Shown here piece after piece: positions 56,000 to 63,096 of a DNA stretch of 64,000 nucleotides. The translations under genes were made by a program, and so were the position numbers. The stretch spans positions 372,001-436,000 of the forward strand of contig NZ_JAHBGI010000003.1 of assembly GCF_018500185.1 (NCBI RefSeq), read 5' to 3'. The stretch's first letter is position 1; every line of letters starts with the position of its first letter. This DNA comes from Litoribacter ruber. Lineage in GTDB: Bacteria; Bacteroidota; Bacteroidia; Cytophagales; Cyclobacteriaceae. The notes under the pieces are model-generated. The model saw only the letters and a list, made by a program, of their open reading frames with translations, was not told the origin of the DNA and did no database searches.

Positions 56000-57207
56000 A
56001 AATAAATTCAATCTCTTTCAAAGGATTTACTTTTTTATCCTTGCTTCTTCTTACGGCAACTTCCCTGCGAGCGCAAAACTCAGCTTTGCTTTCCGGTCAG
56101 GACAGAAACCGTAGACCTATTACTACAGCCGTTCCCTTTTTGAATTTTGCCCCGGATAGCCGTCATTCCGCCATGGGGGATGTGGGTGTGGCTACCACGC
56201 CTGACGCCAATTCCGCGCATTGGAATGCTGCAAAGCTTGCTTTCATTGATGATCAAATGGGCTTTTCACTTTCTTACAGCCCCTGGCTAGGAAGGTTAGT
56301 ACCCGATATGTCATTGAATTACCTAACTGGATATAAAAGAATTGATGATGTTTCCGCATTTGGGATAGACCTGCGCTATTTCAATATGGGTGACATTCAA
56401 CTTACCGACGGCAGAGGAAATGAACTTGGTGAATTTACCCCAAGAGACATTGCCATAGGTGGTACATATGCAAGGAAATTATCAGATGTATTGTCATTGG
56501 GTATTTCAGCCCGTTTTATTCACTCCAACCTAAGCGGAAACGTTGGTGCGGGAGGCGGGAATGAAGGCCGGCCCGGGGTCAGTGTAGGAACAGACATCGG
56601 TGTTTATTATCGCGATGAGGTATCGATAGCTGGTCAGGAAGCCTTCTGGTCTTGGGGTGTAAATATCTCCAATATCGGCCCGAAATTGACCTACAACAGC
56701 ATTGAGGACCTGGACTACATTCCTACCAATTTCAGAATAGGTACAGCTTTAGACATTCCTTTGGATGAAATGAACAGGCTAACTTTGGCTTTGGATCTCA
56801 ACAAACTCATGGTGCCAACACCTCCAATTTATGCTAGAGATGAGCAAGGGAATTTGGTGACCGATAATCAGGGAAATCTGGTCATTGAAAGCGGCCGAGA
56901 CCCCAATAGGCCTTTGATCAGTGGAATGTTCGGATCCTTCTTTGATGCCCCAGGAGGGTTCAGAGAGGAGATGCAGGAATTCATGATTTCCTTTGGCGCG
57001 GAGTATGCCTATGACCAGAAATTCATGGTCAGAACGGGCTATTTTCACGAAAACATCAACAAAGGCGGCAGAAAATATTTCACCATGGGTGTGGGCTTCA
57101 ACTATCAGCGCTTTGGGTTTGATTTCTCCTATTTAGTGCCTCAGGTTCAAAACCATCCTTTAGCTGAGACGTTAAGATTCTCACTAGCCTATAACATTCC
57201 AAGATAA
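55996..57207 (+). CDS. porV: Type IX secretion system outer membrane channel/adaptor PorV (LptO)
   Basis: FadL-like outer-membrane barrel of 403 aa that collects cargo from SprA and delivers it to PorU. Signal peptide ends LRAQN. Motifs: PITTAVPFLNFAPDSRHSAM near the start and GDVGVATTPDANSAHWNAAK, both diagnostic of PorV. C-terminal strand FSLAYNIPR. ATGA-coupled to porU, and its TAA shares one base with the ATG of the M16 gene (TAATG). Confidence 0.95.
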   Translation: MKINSISFKGFTFLSLLLLTATSLRAQNSALLSGQDRNRRPITTAVPFLNFAPDSRHSAMGDVGVATTPDANSAHWNAAKLAFIDDQMGFSLSYSPWLGRLVPDMSLNYLTGYKRIDDVSAFGIDLRYFNMGDIQLTDGRGNELGEFTPRDIAIGGTYARKLSDVLSLGISARFIHSNLSGNVGAGGGNEGRPGVSVGTDIGVYYRDEVSIAGQEAFWSWGVNISNIGPKLTYNSIEDLDYIPTNFRIGTALDIPLDEMNRLTLALDLNKLMVPTPPIYARDEQGNLVTDNQGNLVIESGRDPNRPLISGMFGSFFDAPGGFREEMQEFMISFGAEYAYDQKFMVRTGYFHENINKGGRKYFTMGVGFNYQRFGFDFSYLVPQVQNHPLAETLRFSLAYNIPR

Positions 57208-58478
57208 TGACATTAGACCGGAGCAAAGCACCCGAATTTAAGATACCCCAAAACATCACCCTTACCCACCCAAACAAGCTTACTTTAAAAAACGGCATCA
57301 ACCTTTACTTCATCCACACCCCGCACATCGACGCGGTCAAGCTGGAAGTAATCACCGAGGCCAACAAGCACCTTTTGCCCTCAGGAAAGGCCTTGGTTCC
57401 ATTTTTCACCCTGCATATGTTGCTGGAAGGAACCAAAACCATGGGTTCGGCCGAAATCGACTCCTTTTTTGACCATTATGCCTCAGAGGTAAATGTTATC
57501 AGCGGCTTTGAGCAAAGCGGGATGTCGTTATTGACTACCAAAAAACATTTCATGGAAGTATTGCCGGTTTTCAGGTCTCTGTTTACCGAAGCCGTATTTC
57601 CTGAAAAAGAACTGGCCAAGCGGAAATCCCAAAAGGAGCTGACCATTTCTATCCAAAGAGAAGAAACTGGCGCCAGGGCCAACCAGCTTTATAGAAAGGC
57701 TTTATTCGGAAAAGAGCACCCCTACGGCTTTGTAGGGGAGGAAGTGGATGTCCAAAATGTATTCAGACAGGATTTGGTGGACTTTTATCAAACTTCCCTC
57801 ATGGTCAATCCGGAAATCTATATCACCGGAAATCTTTCCGATGCCCAGGTTGAAGCGATAGCCAAAAACTTTGAGGACCTGACCGTGCTAGACATGGAAG
57901 GCACCCTCCCTGACTATGACATTTATCCCGAGCGCCGAATTGCGGAAAATCGTGACAAGGCAGTGCAGAGCAGCCTACGCCTAGGACAGCACCTCATTTC
58001 TAAAACCCACCCCGACTACCATGCACTGACGGTGTTCAACACCATATTGGGGGGATATTTTGGCAGCAGGCTGATCAAAAACATCCGAGAAGACAAGGGT
58101 CATACCTATGGCATATACAGCTCAATAGGCAGCTTAAGGCTTTCCGATTACTGGATAGTGATGGCTGACGTGCAGAAAGGCAACGCCGACTTGGTGATTG
58201 ATGAGGTGTACACTGAAATTGACAAGCTGCAACAGCACCATGTAGGCACCGATGAACTGGAAACGGTGAGAAACTACATGATCGGCCACTTCCTGTCCAG
58301 TTTCAGCTCAGCCTTCGACCTGATCAGCCGTTTCAAAAACGTCAACCAGGCCGGCCTGTCCTTCGACTTCTACGATGAGCAACTCGCCTTCATCCGCCAA
58401 TTCACGGCAGATGATGTGCAGAAGGTTGCACAGCGGTATTTCAACAAAAATGGAATTTTAGAAGTGGTGGTGGGGTAA
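57207..58478 (+). CDS. M16 peptidase family protein lacking the HxxEH zinc motif
   Basis: 423 aa, M16B-like two-domain chain. The region that carries HxxEH in active insulinase-family peptidases reads PFFTLHMLLEGTKTMGSAEI (FFTLH at 66-70): the first His and the Glu are missing, only the last His remains. The rest of the fold is well kept (EAVFPEKELAKRKSQKELT, NTILGGYFGSRLIKNIREDK, TYGIYSSIG). There is no signal peptide in the first residues, so it is probably cytoplasmic. In Bacteroidota such chains often pair with an active M16 subunit; none is adjacent. It is translationally coupled to porV. Confidence 0.88.
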   Translation: MTLDRSKAPEFKIPQNITLTHPNKLTLKNGINLYFIHTPHIDAVKLEVITEANKHLLPSGKALVPFFTLHMLLEGTKTMGSAEIDSFFDHYASEVNVISGFEQSGMSLLTTKKHFMEVLPVFRSLFTEAVFPEKELAKRKSQKELTISIQREETGARANQLYRKALFGKEHPYGFVGEEVDVQNVFRQDLVDFYQTSLMVNPEIYITGNLSDAQVEAIAKNFEDLTVLDMEGTLPDYDIYPERRIAENRDKAVQSSLRLGQHLISKTHPDYHALTVFNTILGGYFGSRLIKNIREDKGHTYGIYSSIGSLRLSDYWIVMADVQKGNADLVIDEVYTEIDKLQQHHVGTDELETVRNYMIGHFLSSFSSAFDLISRFKNVNQAGLSFDFYDEQLAFIRQFTADDVQKVAQRYFNKNGILEVVVG

Positions 58479-58481
58479 TAA

Positions 58482-58499
58482 GGGCACAAAGGGTCACCA
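58482..58499 (+). repeat. Nonamer repeat (GGGCACAAA family) directly after the M16 gene
   Basis: Two 9-base units GGGCACAAA and GGGTCACCA, beginning 3 bases after the M16 stop codon. Same family and same sense orientation as the nonamers at 46931-46966. The remainder of 58500-58664 shows no gene or recognised element. Confidence 0.5.
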
Positions 58500-58664
58500 A
58501 GTTTTAAAGAAGTTTCACAAGGGAAATGTAAACTTAAGGCTAAAAATACACGGATGGAAGCAAGCTTACAAAGTAGGATCAACCTACCTGGAATTAGTCT
58601 GATTTTTACGAAGATAATTAGTCCCAAACCCTAGTTCGGTTGGAAATCTGAGTATTCTTAAAAT

Positions 58665-59012
58665 TCAAAATTCACTTTCTAAAATTAATTTGACCATTTC
58701 TTTTAATGTCGGTAAATCTTTCTTTATGGTTTCCCACACGGCAATCATCTTAATATTAAAATATTCATGGGCAATCATATTTCTGAATGAACTCACTTTA
58801 TACCACGGATAATCGTATTTATCCAGCTTTTCACATTCCACATAATTGATAGACTCTCCAATAATGATAAACTGCATCAAAACAGCGTCTTGAACAAGAT
58901 TATTTTCGCAAAAAGTGAATTCATCTAATCCCTCTACGTATTTTTCAATGGAATAAATAGCATTTAGAATATGTACTAGTCTGGTTTGACTATCTTGGTG
59001 CCTATCTTTCAT
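58665..59012 (-). CDS. HEPN domain toxin (DUF86/HepT-like)
   Basis: 115 aa, all-alpha. The HEPN RNase/toxin motif R-x4-H-x-Y is intact: Arg77, His82, Tyr84 in SFRNMIAHEYFNI. Upstream helix ALMQFIIIGESINYV-type sequence (VLMQFIIIGESINYVE) is the conserved DUF86 segment. In characterised HepT/MntA pairs the HEPN protein is an RNase silenced by AMPylation of the motif Tyr. Its start overlaps the end of the MNT gene by 11 bases, the usual toxin-antitoxin layout. Confidence 0.92.
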   Translation of the reverse strand: MKDRHQDSQTRLVHILNAIYSIEKYVEGLDEFTFCENNLVQDAVLMQFIIIGESINYVECEKLDKYDYPWYKVSSFRNMIAHEYFNIKMIAVWETIKKDLPTLKEMVKLILESEF

Positions 59013-59589
59013 AAATCAGTTCAAGATCTGATTTAACATTTTCAAAAATACAGGGCTTGAAGGAATCGATAAAACCAACGTCCACTTTACGTTTGATGCA
59101 CTCCTCCAGCTGATGCTGCACCTCCATCAAATCAAAGTATGAGAAAGTAGAATCCGCTTGAAGCGCAATGTCAACGTCGCTATTTGGTCCATCATCTTTC
59201 CGTGCAAAAGATCCATATATCCATGCCTTTTCAATTTGCTTAAAGTTACTAATGGATTCTTTGATTTTATTCAAAATTTCATTTCGGTCAATCTTCTCAA
59301 AGGCCATATACGCCACCCTTTCTTCAGCTGCCTGCAACACTTTCAAGGCTTGATCTTCATTTCCTAGTTCATAAACCACCTTATCAGCCATCCAGGTCAA
59401 TAGTAAATCTTCTTTAGGAACTTGATAACATGCAGCAACCTTCAATACAAAGTCCCGAGTTGCCTTCCGTACCCCACGTTCCACCTTGCTCAAAATTGCC
59501 TGATCAATTCCCAAAGTTGTAGCAACTGTCCTCAATGACAAATTCCTTTCTTGCCTTAGTTTTCTGATAGTTTCTCCAAAGCTGAGCAT
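59002..59589 (-). CDS. XRE HTH - MNT nucleotidyltransferase fusion (antitoxin)
   Basis: 195 aa. Residues 4-62 are a Cro/C1-type HTH (GETIRKLRQERNLSLRTVATT, GIDQAILSKVERG). A helical linker follows (64-100). Residues about 105-195 are a minimal nucleotidyltransferase: G125-S127 region YGSFARKDDGPNSDVDIAL gives GS-x10-D-x-D with Asp138 and Asp140, and Asp170 in KRKVDVGFI is the third metal ligand. It probably AMPylates and silences the adjacent HEPN toxin and represses its own promoter through the HTH. Most HEPN/MNT antitoxins are the MNT domain alone, so the HTH fusion is notable. Confidence 0.91.
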   Translation of the reverse strand: MLSFGETIRKLRQERNLSLRTVATTLGIDQAILSKVERGVRKATRDFVLKVAACYQVPKEDLLLTWMADKVVYELGNEDQALKVLQAAEERVAYMAFEKIDRNEILNKIKESISNFKQIEKAWIYGSFARKDDGPNSDVDIALQADSTFSYFDLMEVQHQLEECIKRKVDVGFIDSFKPCIFENVKSDLELIYER

Positions 59590-59643
59590 GACAAAATAGT
59601 TATTTCTTTGACAACATTATTTTGACTTGTTTTGTCTAAAATA
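59590..59643 (-). promoter_or_regulatory. Candidate operator region of the HEPN/MNT module
   Basis: In gene sense, the 54 bases before the ATG hold four copies of a GTC/GAC-AAA word (AGACAAAAC, AGTCAAAAT, TTGTCAAAG, TTTTGTCA). The first two form an imperfect inverted repeat (ATTTTAGAC ... GTCAAAAT). Such repeats suit binding by the antitoxin HTH. No good -7/-33 pair could be fixed. Confidence 0.45.
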
Positions 59644-59667
59644 AGGAATACATTTCAAAACCCGCCC

Positions 59668-60588
59668 TCATCTTATATGGGATTTTTTAATCTGTGCGAA
59701 CCTTCCACTTTTCAATGCGCCTTGACGCTTTTGGGGGAATCTCTTTTTAAAAGCCATCTTTAAAAACTTCCACCCCACCTTAAAATTAGCCGACAGCAGC
59801 GCGTGCTTGGCTTCATGCAGGGCTCGACGTTTCAGGTTCCGGTTCTCAAGATCATTTTGGTTCATTTTATGGATCTTATGGCAGACCTTAAGGGTACTCC
59901 AGAGCATTTCAGAGTTTCGGAAGCGGTATTGCTGCTGGGAATAGGCATTGGCATGGAGGGTTTTCTCAACGCCCACATAATCACTGAATACAAACGGATG
60001 CAGCCTCGCCAGTCTGCAAAGCACATCAAAATCCTCATACACCAACTCCTCATCGTATCCGCCGATATTCTTTAGCATTTCCGTTCGAAATACCATAGTT
60101 ACAGTCGATATGCAGTACTGATGGATCACATGGAGGTACACGTCGCCAAACTCTTTTATGGGCGGGCCAAACCGGTTTATCTCATAAAATTTATTGCGCG
60201 TATCCCCCTTCACCAGTAAGGCGTCCGAAAAGCTTACCGCAGCCGTAGGATGCAATTCAAGCTTTTGGATGGACTTGGACAGATGTCCGTCAAGCAACCT
60301 GTCATCTCCCGAAAGGTCCACCAGATAATCACCTTGACATTCCCGAAGGGCTTCATTGAAGGATTTGCAGTAATTGATAGACTCCTTGCGGAAAATCAGT
60401 TTGGGATGGAAAGAGAGATGTTTGGCCAGCCATTTTTCAATTTCTGCCTTGCTGCCATCCCTGCTCCCATTATCAATGATAAAAAGTTCTACGTCCACCC
60501 CTTTTTGGGCAAGTACGCTGTCCAAGGCGGACTGGATATAGGTTTCCTGGTTGTAGCAGGTACAGATAACAGTAACTAATGGCACCAT
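59668..60588 (-). CDS. Glycosyltransferase family 2
   Basis: 306 aa GT-A fold transferase, cytoplasmic or membrane-associated. The start VPLVTVICTCYNQETYIQSA and LFIIDNGSRDGSKAEIEKWL are the nucleotide-sugar-binding part; GDYLVDLSGDDRLLDGHLSK holds the acidic motif. YDEELVYEDFDVLCRLARLH is the acceptor/catalytic region with the usual ED pair. No signal peptide or membrane segment. The sugar and acceptor are unknown. It has no neighbouring glycan genes, and is divergent from the EamA transporter gene with 52 bases between. Confidence 0.9.
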   Translation of the reverse strand: MVPLVTVICTCYNQETYIQSALDSVLAQKGVDVELFIIDNGSRDGSKAEIEKWLAKHLSFHPKLIFRKESINYCKSFNEALRECQGDYLVDLSGDDRLLDGHLSKSIQKLELHPTAAVSFSDALLVKGDTRNKFYEINRFGPPIKEFGDVYLHVIHQYCISTVTMVFRTEMLKNIGGYDEELVYEDFDVLCRLARLHPFVFSDYVGVEKTLHANAYSQQQYRFRNSEMLWSTLKVCHKIHKMNQNDLENRNLKRRALHEAKHALLSANFKVGWKFLKMAFKKRFPQKRQGALKSGRFAQIKKSHIR

Positions 60589-60640
60589 AGAGACGAATAT
60601 AGCTTTTTTATTTGCCTATTTCTTCCAAAATTTACCGCCC

Positions 60641-61519
60641 ATGATTTATTTATTACTCTGTATCCTGGCCAACTTGCTCATCTTTGTGGTTTTCCGCCTT
60701 TATCCCAGGCTGGGCATCCCGACTTTTCCGGCCATCACCATGAATTATTTCTTCTGTGTCCTCACCGGCTTTCTATTCGACTTTGGGGACCTGAAAACCT
60801 ATTTCAGTAACATAAATGCTTTTCCCGCATGGGGTTATCTGGCAATGTTTCTGAGCTTTGCCTTCATTCTCACTTTTACCCTAATGGCCAGAGTGACCCA
60901 GCTTTTCGGAGTCACCGTAGGGGCGATAGCGTCCAAATTATCCCTAGTCATCCCAGTATCCTTTAGCCTCTTGATTTTCTCCAAAGGCCAGGCGGCTTTC
61001 ACAGCACTTAACTATCTGGGTATAGCTTTGGCATTGGTAGCCATTGTGCTGGCATCCATCAAAAAGGAAAAAAGGGACATCAACCTTCCAGGAGGAGCGA
61101 CTTTGCTGCTCCCCATTTCCATCTTCCTCTTGGGCGGCATGCTGGACACGCTCATCAACTTGGCCAACATCCGCTATCTGAGCCCCGCCGAAGATGCGGT
61201 ATTCGTAACTTCTATCTTTGTACTTACCTTTTGCTGGGGAATGGGAAGGCTCTTATATTTAAAACTTAAAATCACCCGAAAAGCCATTTTGGGAGGGCTG
61301 ATGTTGGGCTTGCCCAATTACTTCTCGATGATCTTCCTGCTCAAAAGCCTGGAAGCCTATGGCGGAAACGGGGCCCTGATTTATCCCTTGGTCAATATTG
61401 GCATAATCGTAAGCGGCACCTTGGTTTCCGTTACACTGTTCAAAGATAGGCTCATGCCCATTAACCTGCTTGGCGTGGCCATGTCATTAATTGCTTTGGT
61501 CCTGATCAGCTGGAAATAA
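60641..61519 (+). CDS. EamA/DMT superfamily transporter
   Basis: 292 aa with ten predicted membrane helices in two EamA-like halves (first half 1-140, second 148-292). LLCILANLLIFVVFRLYPRL opens the protein. GVTVGAIASKLSLVIPVSFS and GALIYPLVNIGIIVSGTLVS are the repeated pore helices, and the chain ends GVAMSLIALVLISWK. Drug/metabolite transporter family; substrate not predictable. The yigZ-like gene follows after 38 bases. Confidence 0.88.
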   Translation: MIYLLLCILANLLIFVVFRLYPRLGIPTFPAITMNYFFCVLTGFLFDFGDLKTYFSNINAFPAWGYLAMFLSFAFILTFTLMARVTQLFGVTVGAIASKLSLVIPVSFSLLIFSKGQAAFTALNYLGIALALVAIVLASIKKEKRDINLPGGATLLLPISIFLLGGMLDTLINLANIRYLSPAEDAVFVTSIFVLTFCWGMGRLLYLKLKITRKAILGGLMLGLPNYFSMIFLLKSLEAYGGNGALIYPLVNIGIIVSGTLVSVTLFKDRLMPINLLGVAMSLIALVLISWK

Positions 61520-61557
61520 TTGATTCCTGTAAAGCTATCTAGTAACTTGCACTTTCT

Positions 61558-62151
61558 ATGGACGACACCTACTTAACCCTTGCCGGAGAATCAGAAAGCC
61601 TTTATAAAGAAAAGGGCAGCAAATTTTTAGCTTTTGCCTATCCAGTGAGTGATGAGGATGAAATCAAGGAAAGGTTGGAGGCGCTTCGCAAAAAATACTA
61701 CGATGCCCGGCACCACTGCTATGCCTACATGTTGGGAAAGGATCAGGATCAATACCGGGCCAATGATGACGGGGAGCCCAACCATTCGGCTGGAGACCCC
61801 ATACTTGGACAGATCCGCTCGCACAACCTCACTAATGTACTAATTGTGGTGGTACGTTATTTTGGAGGCACAAAACTGGGAGTGGGTGGCCTGATCACGG
61901 CCTACAAATCTGCAGCGGCGGAAGCCATTGAAAGCAATCAGATCATCACAGAGATTGTCACTCTCCCCATCAAATTCACTTTTGACTACTTGGACATGAA
62001 CGATGTCATGCGCCTGATCAAAGATTACGACCTCACCATCAAATCCCAAGACTTCGACAACACCTGCAAAATGGCCATCAGAGTAAGAGAAGCCAATTAC
62101 GAGATAGTCAAGGAGAAATTAGGGGATATCGGGTCGGTTAAGATTTTGTAA
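61558..62151 (+). CDS. YigZ/IMPACT family protein
   Basis: 197 aa. The UPF0029/IMPACT N-terminal domain (about 15-125) carries the signature YRANDDGEPNHSAGDPILGQ and VVVRYFGGTKLGVGGLITAY; the C-terminal ferredoxin-like DUF1949 domain follows. Eukaryotic IMPACT controls Gcn2; bacterial YigZ has a debated role in proline-peptide or translation-related processes. Start ATG 61558 is the only reasonable one. Probably co-transcribed with the transporter. Confidence 0.92.
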   Translation: MDDTYLTLAGESESLYKEKGSKFLAFAYPVSDEDEIKERLEALRKKYYDARHHCYAYMLGKDQDQYRANDDGEPNHSAGDPILGQIRSHNLTNVLIVVVRYFGGTKLGVGGLITAYKSAAAEAIESNQIITEIVTLPIKFTFDYLDMNDVMRLIKDYDLTIKSQDFDNTCKMAIRVREANYEIVKEKLGDIGSVKIL

Positions 62152-62176
62152 GTACGAAGGAAGAAGGGGCAAAATA

Positions 62177-62209
62177 ACCACAGAGGAGCCTCAGAGAACC
62201 CAGAGAAAA
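62177..62209 (+). repeat. Nonamer-type repeat (ACCACAGAG family)
   Basis: Units ACCACAGAG, GAGCCTCAG, AGAACCCAG at 9-base spacing, then AGAAAAA. It starts 26 bases after the yigZ-like stop, preceded by GTACGAAGGAAGAAGG. Same family as 14793-14819. Confidence 0.55.
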
Positions 62210-62395
62210 AGTGTCAAGTAAATTTAGGATCTAACAGGACCGTAAACCTCTTCGCGGTAAGAAATGGGTCACGGAGTTTCTCAGGGTTTAAAATGGAGTT
62301 TCACAGAGCTTCTACGTGGAAAAAGTGAATAAAACATCAAGGCAAGAAATGACACCAAACCATTGGCGCAGCCAATGCCCCCGCCGCGAATACGT

Positions 62396-62423
62396 GGTAC
62401 CTGGTACCTGGTACTTGGTACCC
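62396..62423. repeat. Heptamer array GGTACCT, four units
   Basis: Four exact 7-base steps: GGTACCT twice, GGTACTT, GGTACCC. Flanking ACGTG and CACGT words make the whole block roughly palindromic. Confidence 0.78.
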
Positions 62424-62434
62424 CCACGTGCCCT

Positions 62435-62483
62435 AACTTAGTACTTAGTACATAATACTTAGTACATAATACTTAGTACATAG
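62435..62483 (-). repeat. Heptamer array TACTTAG/TACATAA, seven units, directly after the exonuclease gene
   Basis: Seven 7-base units in register; TACTTAG and TACATAA alternate, with AACTTAG at the left end and TACATAG at the right. In exonuclease sense the array starts 4 bases after the TGA stop. Confidence 0.82.
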
Positions 62484-62487
62484 TCCA

Positions 62488-63096
62488 TCAAAACCCCCTC
62501 TTAAACAACTCCTCCAAATACCCCTTCCTCTCCAGTTCATGGAAAATTTCCAGGCAGGCCCAGGCATCGGTAGCGGCGTAGCGTTTTTGCTTTTCGGTGA
62601 GAAGGTCGGCTTCCCAATTGGATACCTGCTCGGATTTGGAAATACGGATATTGAGAACCATGGCACTGAGGTTTCGCACACCCACATTGTGAAACCCTAT
62701 TTTCTTGAGCTCTTCGTTGAGGTCGAAAAAGGATTCTGGCTGGAAGGATTTGTTGAGCTTTTTGAGGGCTTTGAGATCATCTCTCACTGCGGCTCCTATT
62801 TTCACAATGGAAGGCTCCTCCAGAAGTTCTTTCAATGGATCGGAAAATCCAACCTGGTTTAAGCGGACCAAATAAGCCTTGTCTGGGGTGGAAAGCTGCA
62901 GCAAGGCCACATCGTACATCACCCCTTTTCGAAAGGCAGGCCTGGTCTCCGTATCAAAACCCAACCTGTTCTCTTGGCCCAGCTCTCTTATCAATTCGGG
63001 TAAGCCCTTGGGTTCGTCTACTAGGACAATATCGCCCTCAAACTGACCCAACGGTAATTCATTTACTTCTGTTTTGGATATTCTTAATGGGATCAT
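62488..63096 (-). CDS. 3'-5' exonuclease (RNase D/WRN-type DEDDy)
   Basis: 202 aa from ATG 63096. The DEDDy exonuclease motifs are present: ExoI GFDTETRPAF (DxE), ExoII around GAAVRDDLKALKKL, ExoIII YAATDAWACLEIF (Y-x3-D). No HRDC domain, so it is the short form seen in many bacteria. Acts on RNA or DNA 3' ends; substrate unknown. Its ATG overlaps the antiporter stop by four bases (ATGA). The open extension upstream lies inside the antiporter gene and was rejected. Confidence 0.92.
   Translation of the reverse strand: MIPLRISKTEVNELPLGQFEGDIVLVDEPKGLPELIRELGQENRLGFDTETRPAFRKGVMYDVALLQLSTPDKAYLVRLNQVGFSDPLKELLEEPSIVKIGAAVRDDLKALKKLNKSFQPESFFDLNEELKKIGFHNVGVRNLSAMVLNIRISKSEQVSNWEADLLTEKQKRYAATDAWACLEIFHELERKGYLEELFKRGF

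Larger units (their letters stand above)
62152..62487. other. Repeat-rich intergenic region between yigZ-like and exonuclease genes
   Basis: 336 bases without a gene. It holds an ACCACAGAG-type nonamer block (62177 on), GGAGTTTC direct words (62273 and 62295), a 7-base perfect hairpin CATTGGC-GCA-GCCAATG (62361-62377) and two heptamer arrays (62396-62423, 62435-62483). Both neighbouring genes are transcribed toward it. Confidence 0.75.

Noticed and set aside
62396-62483. Possible CRISPR array
   Set aside because: Units are 7 bases, contiguous and without spacers; no cas genes in the window.
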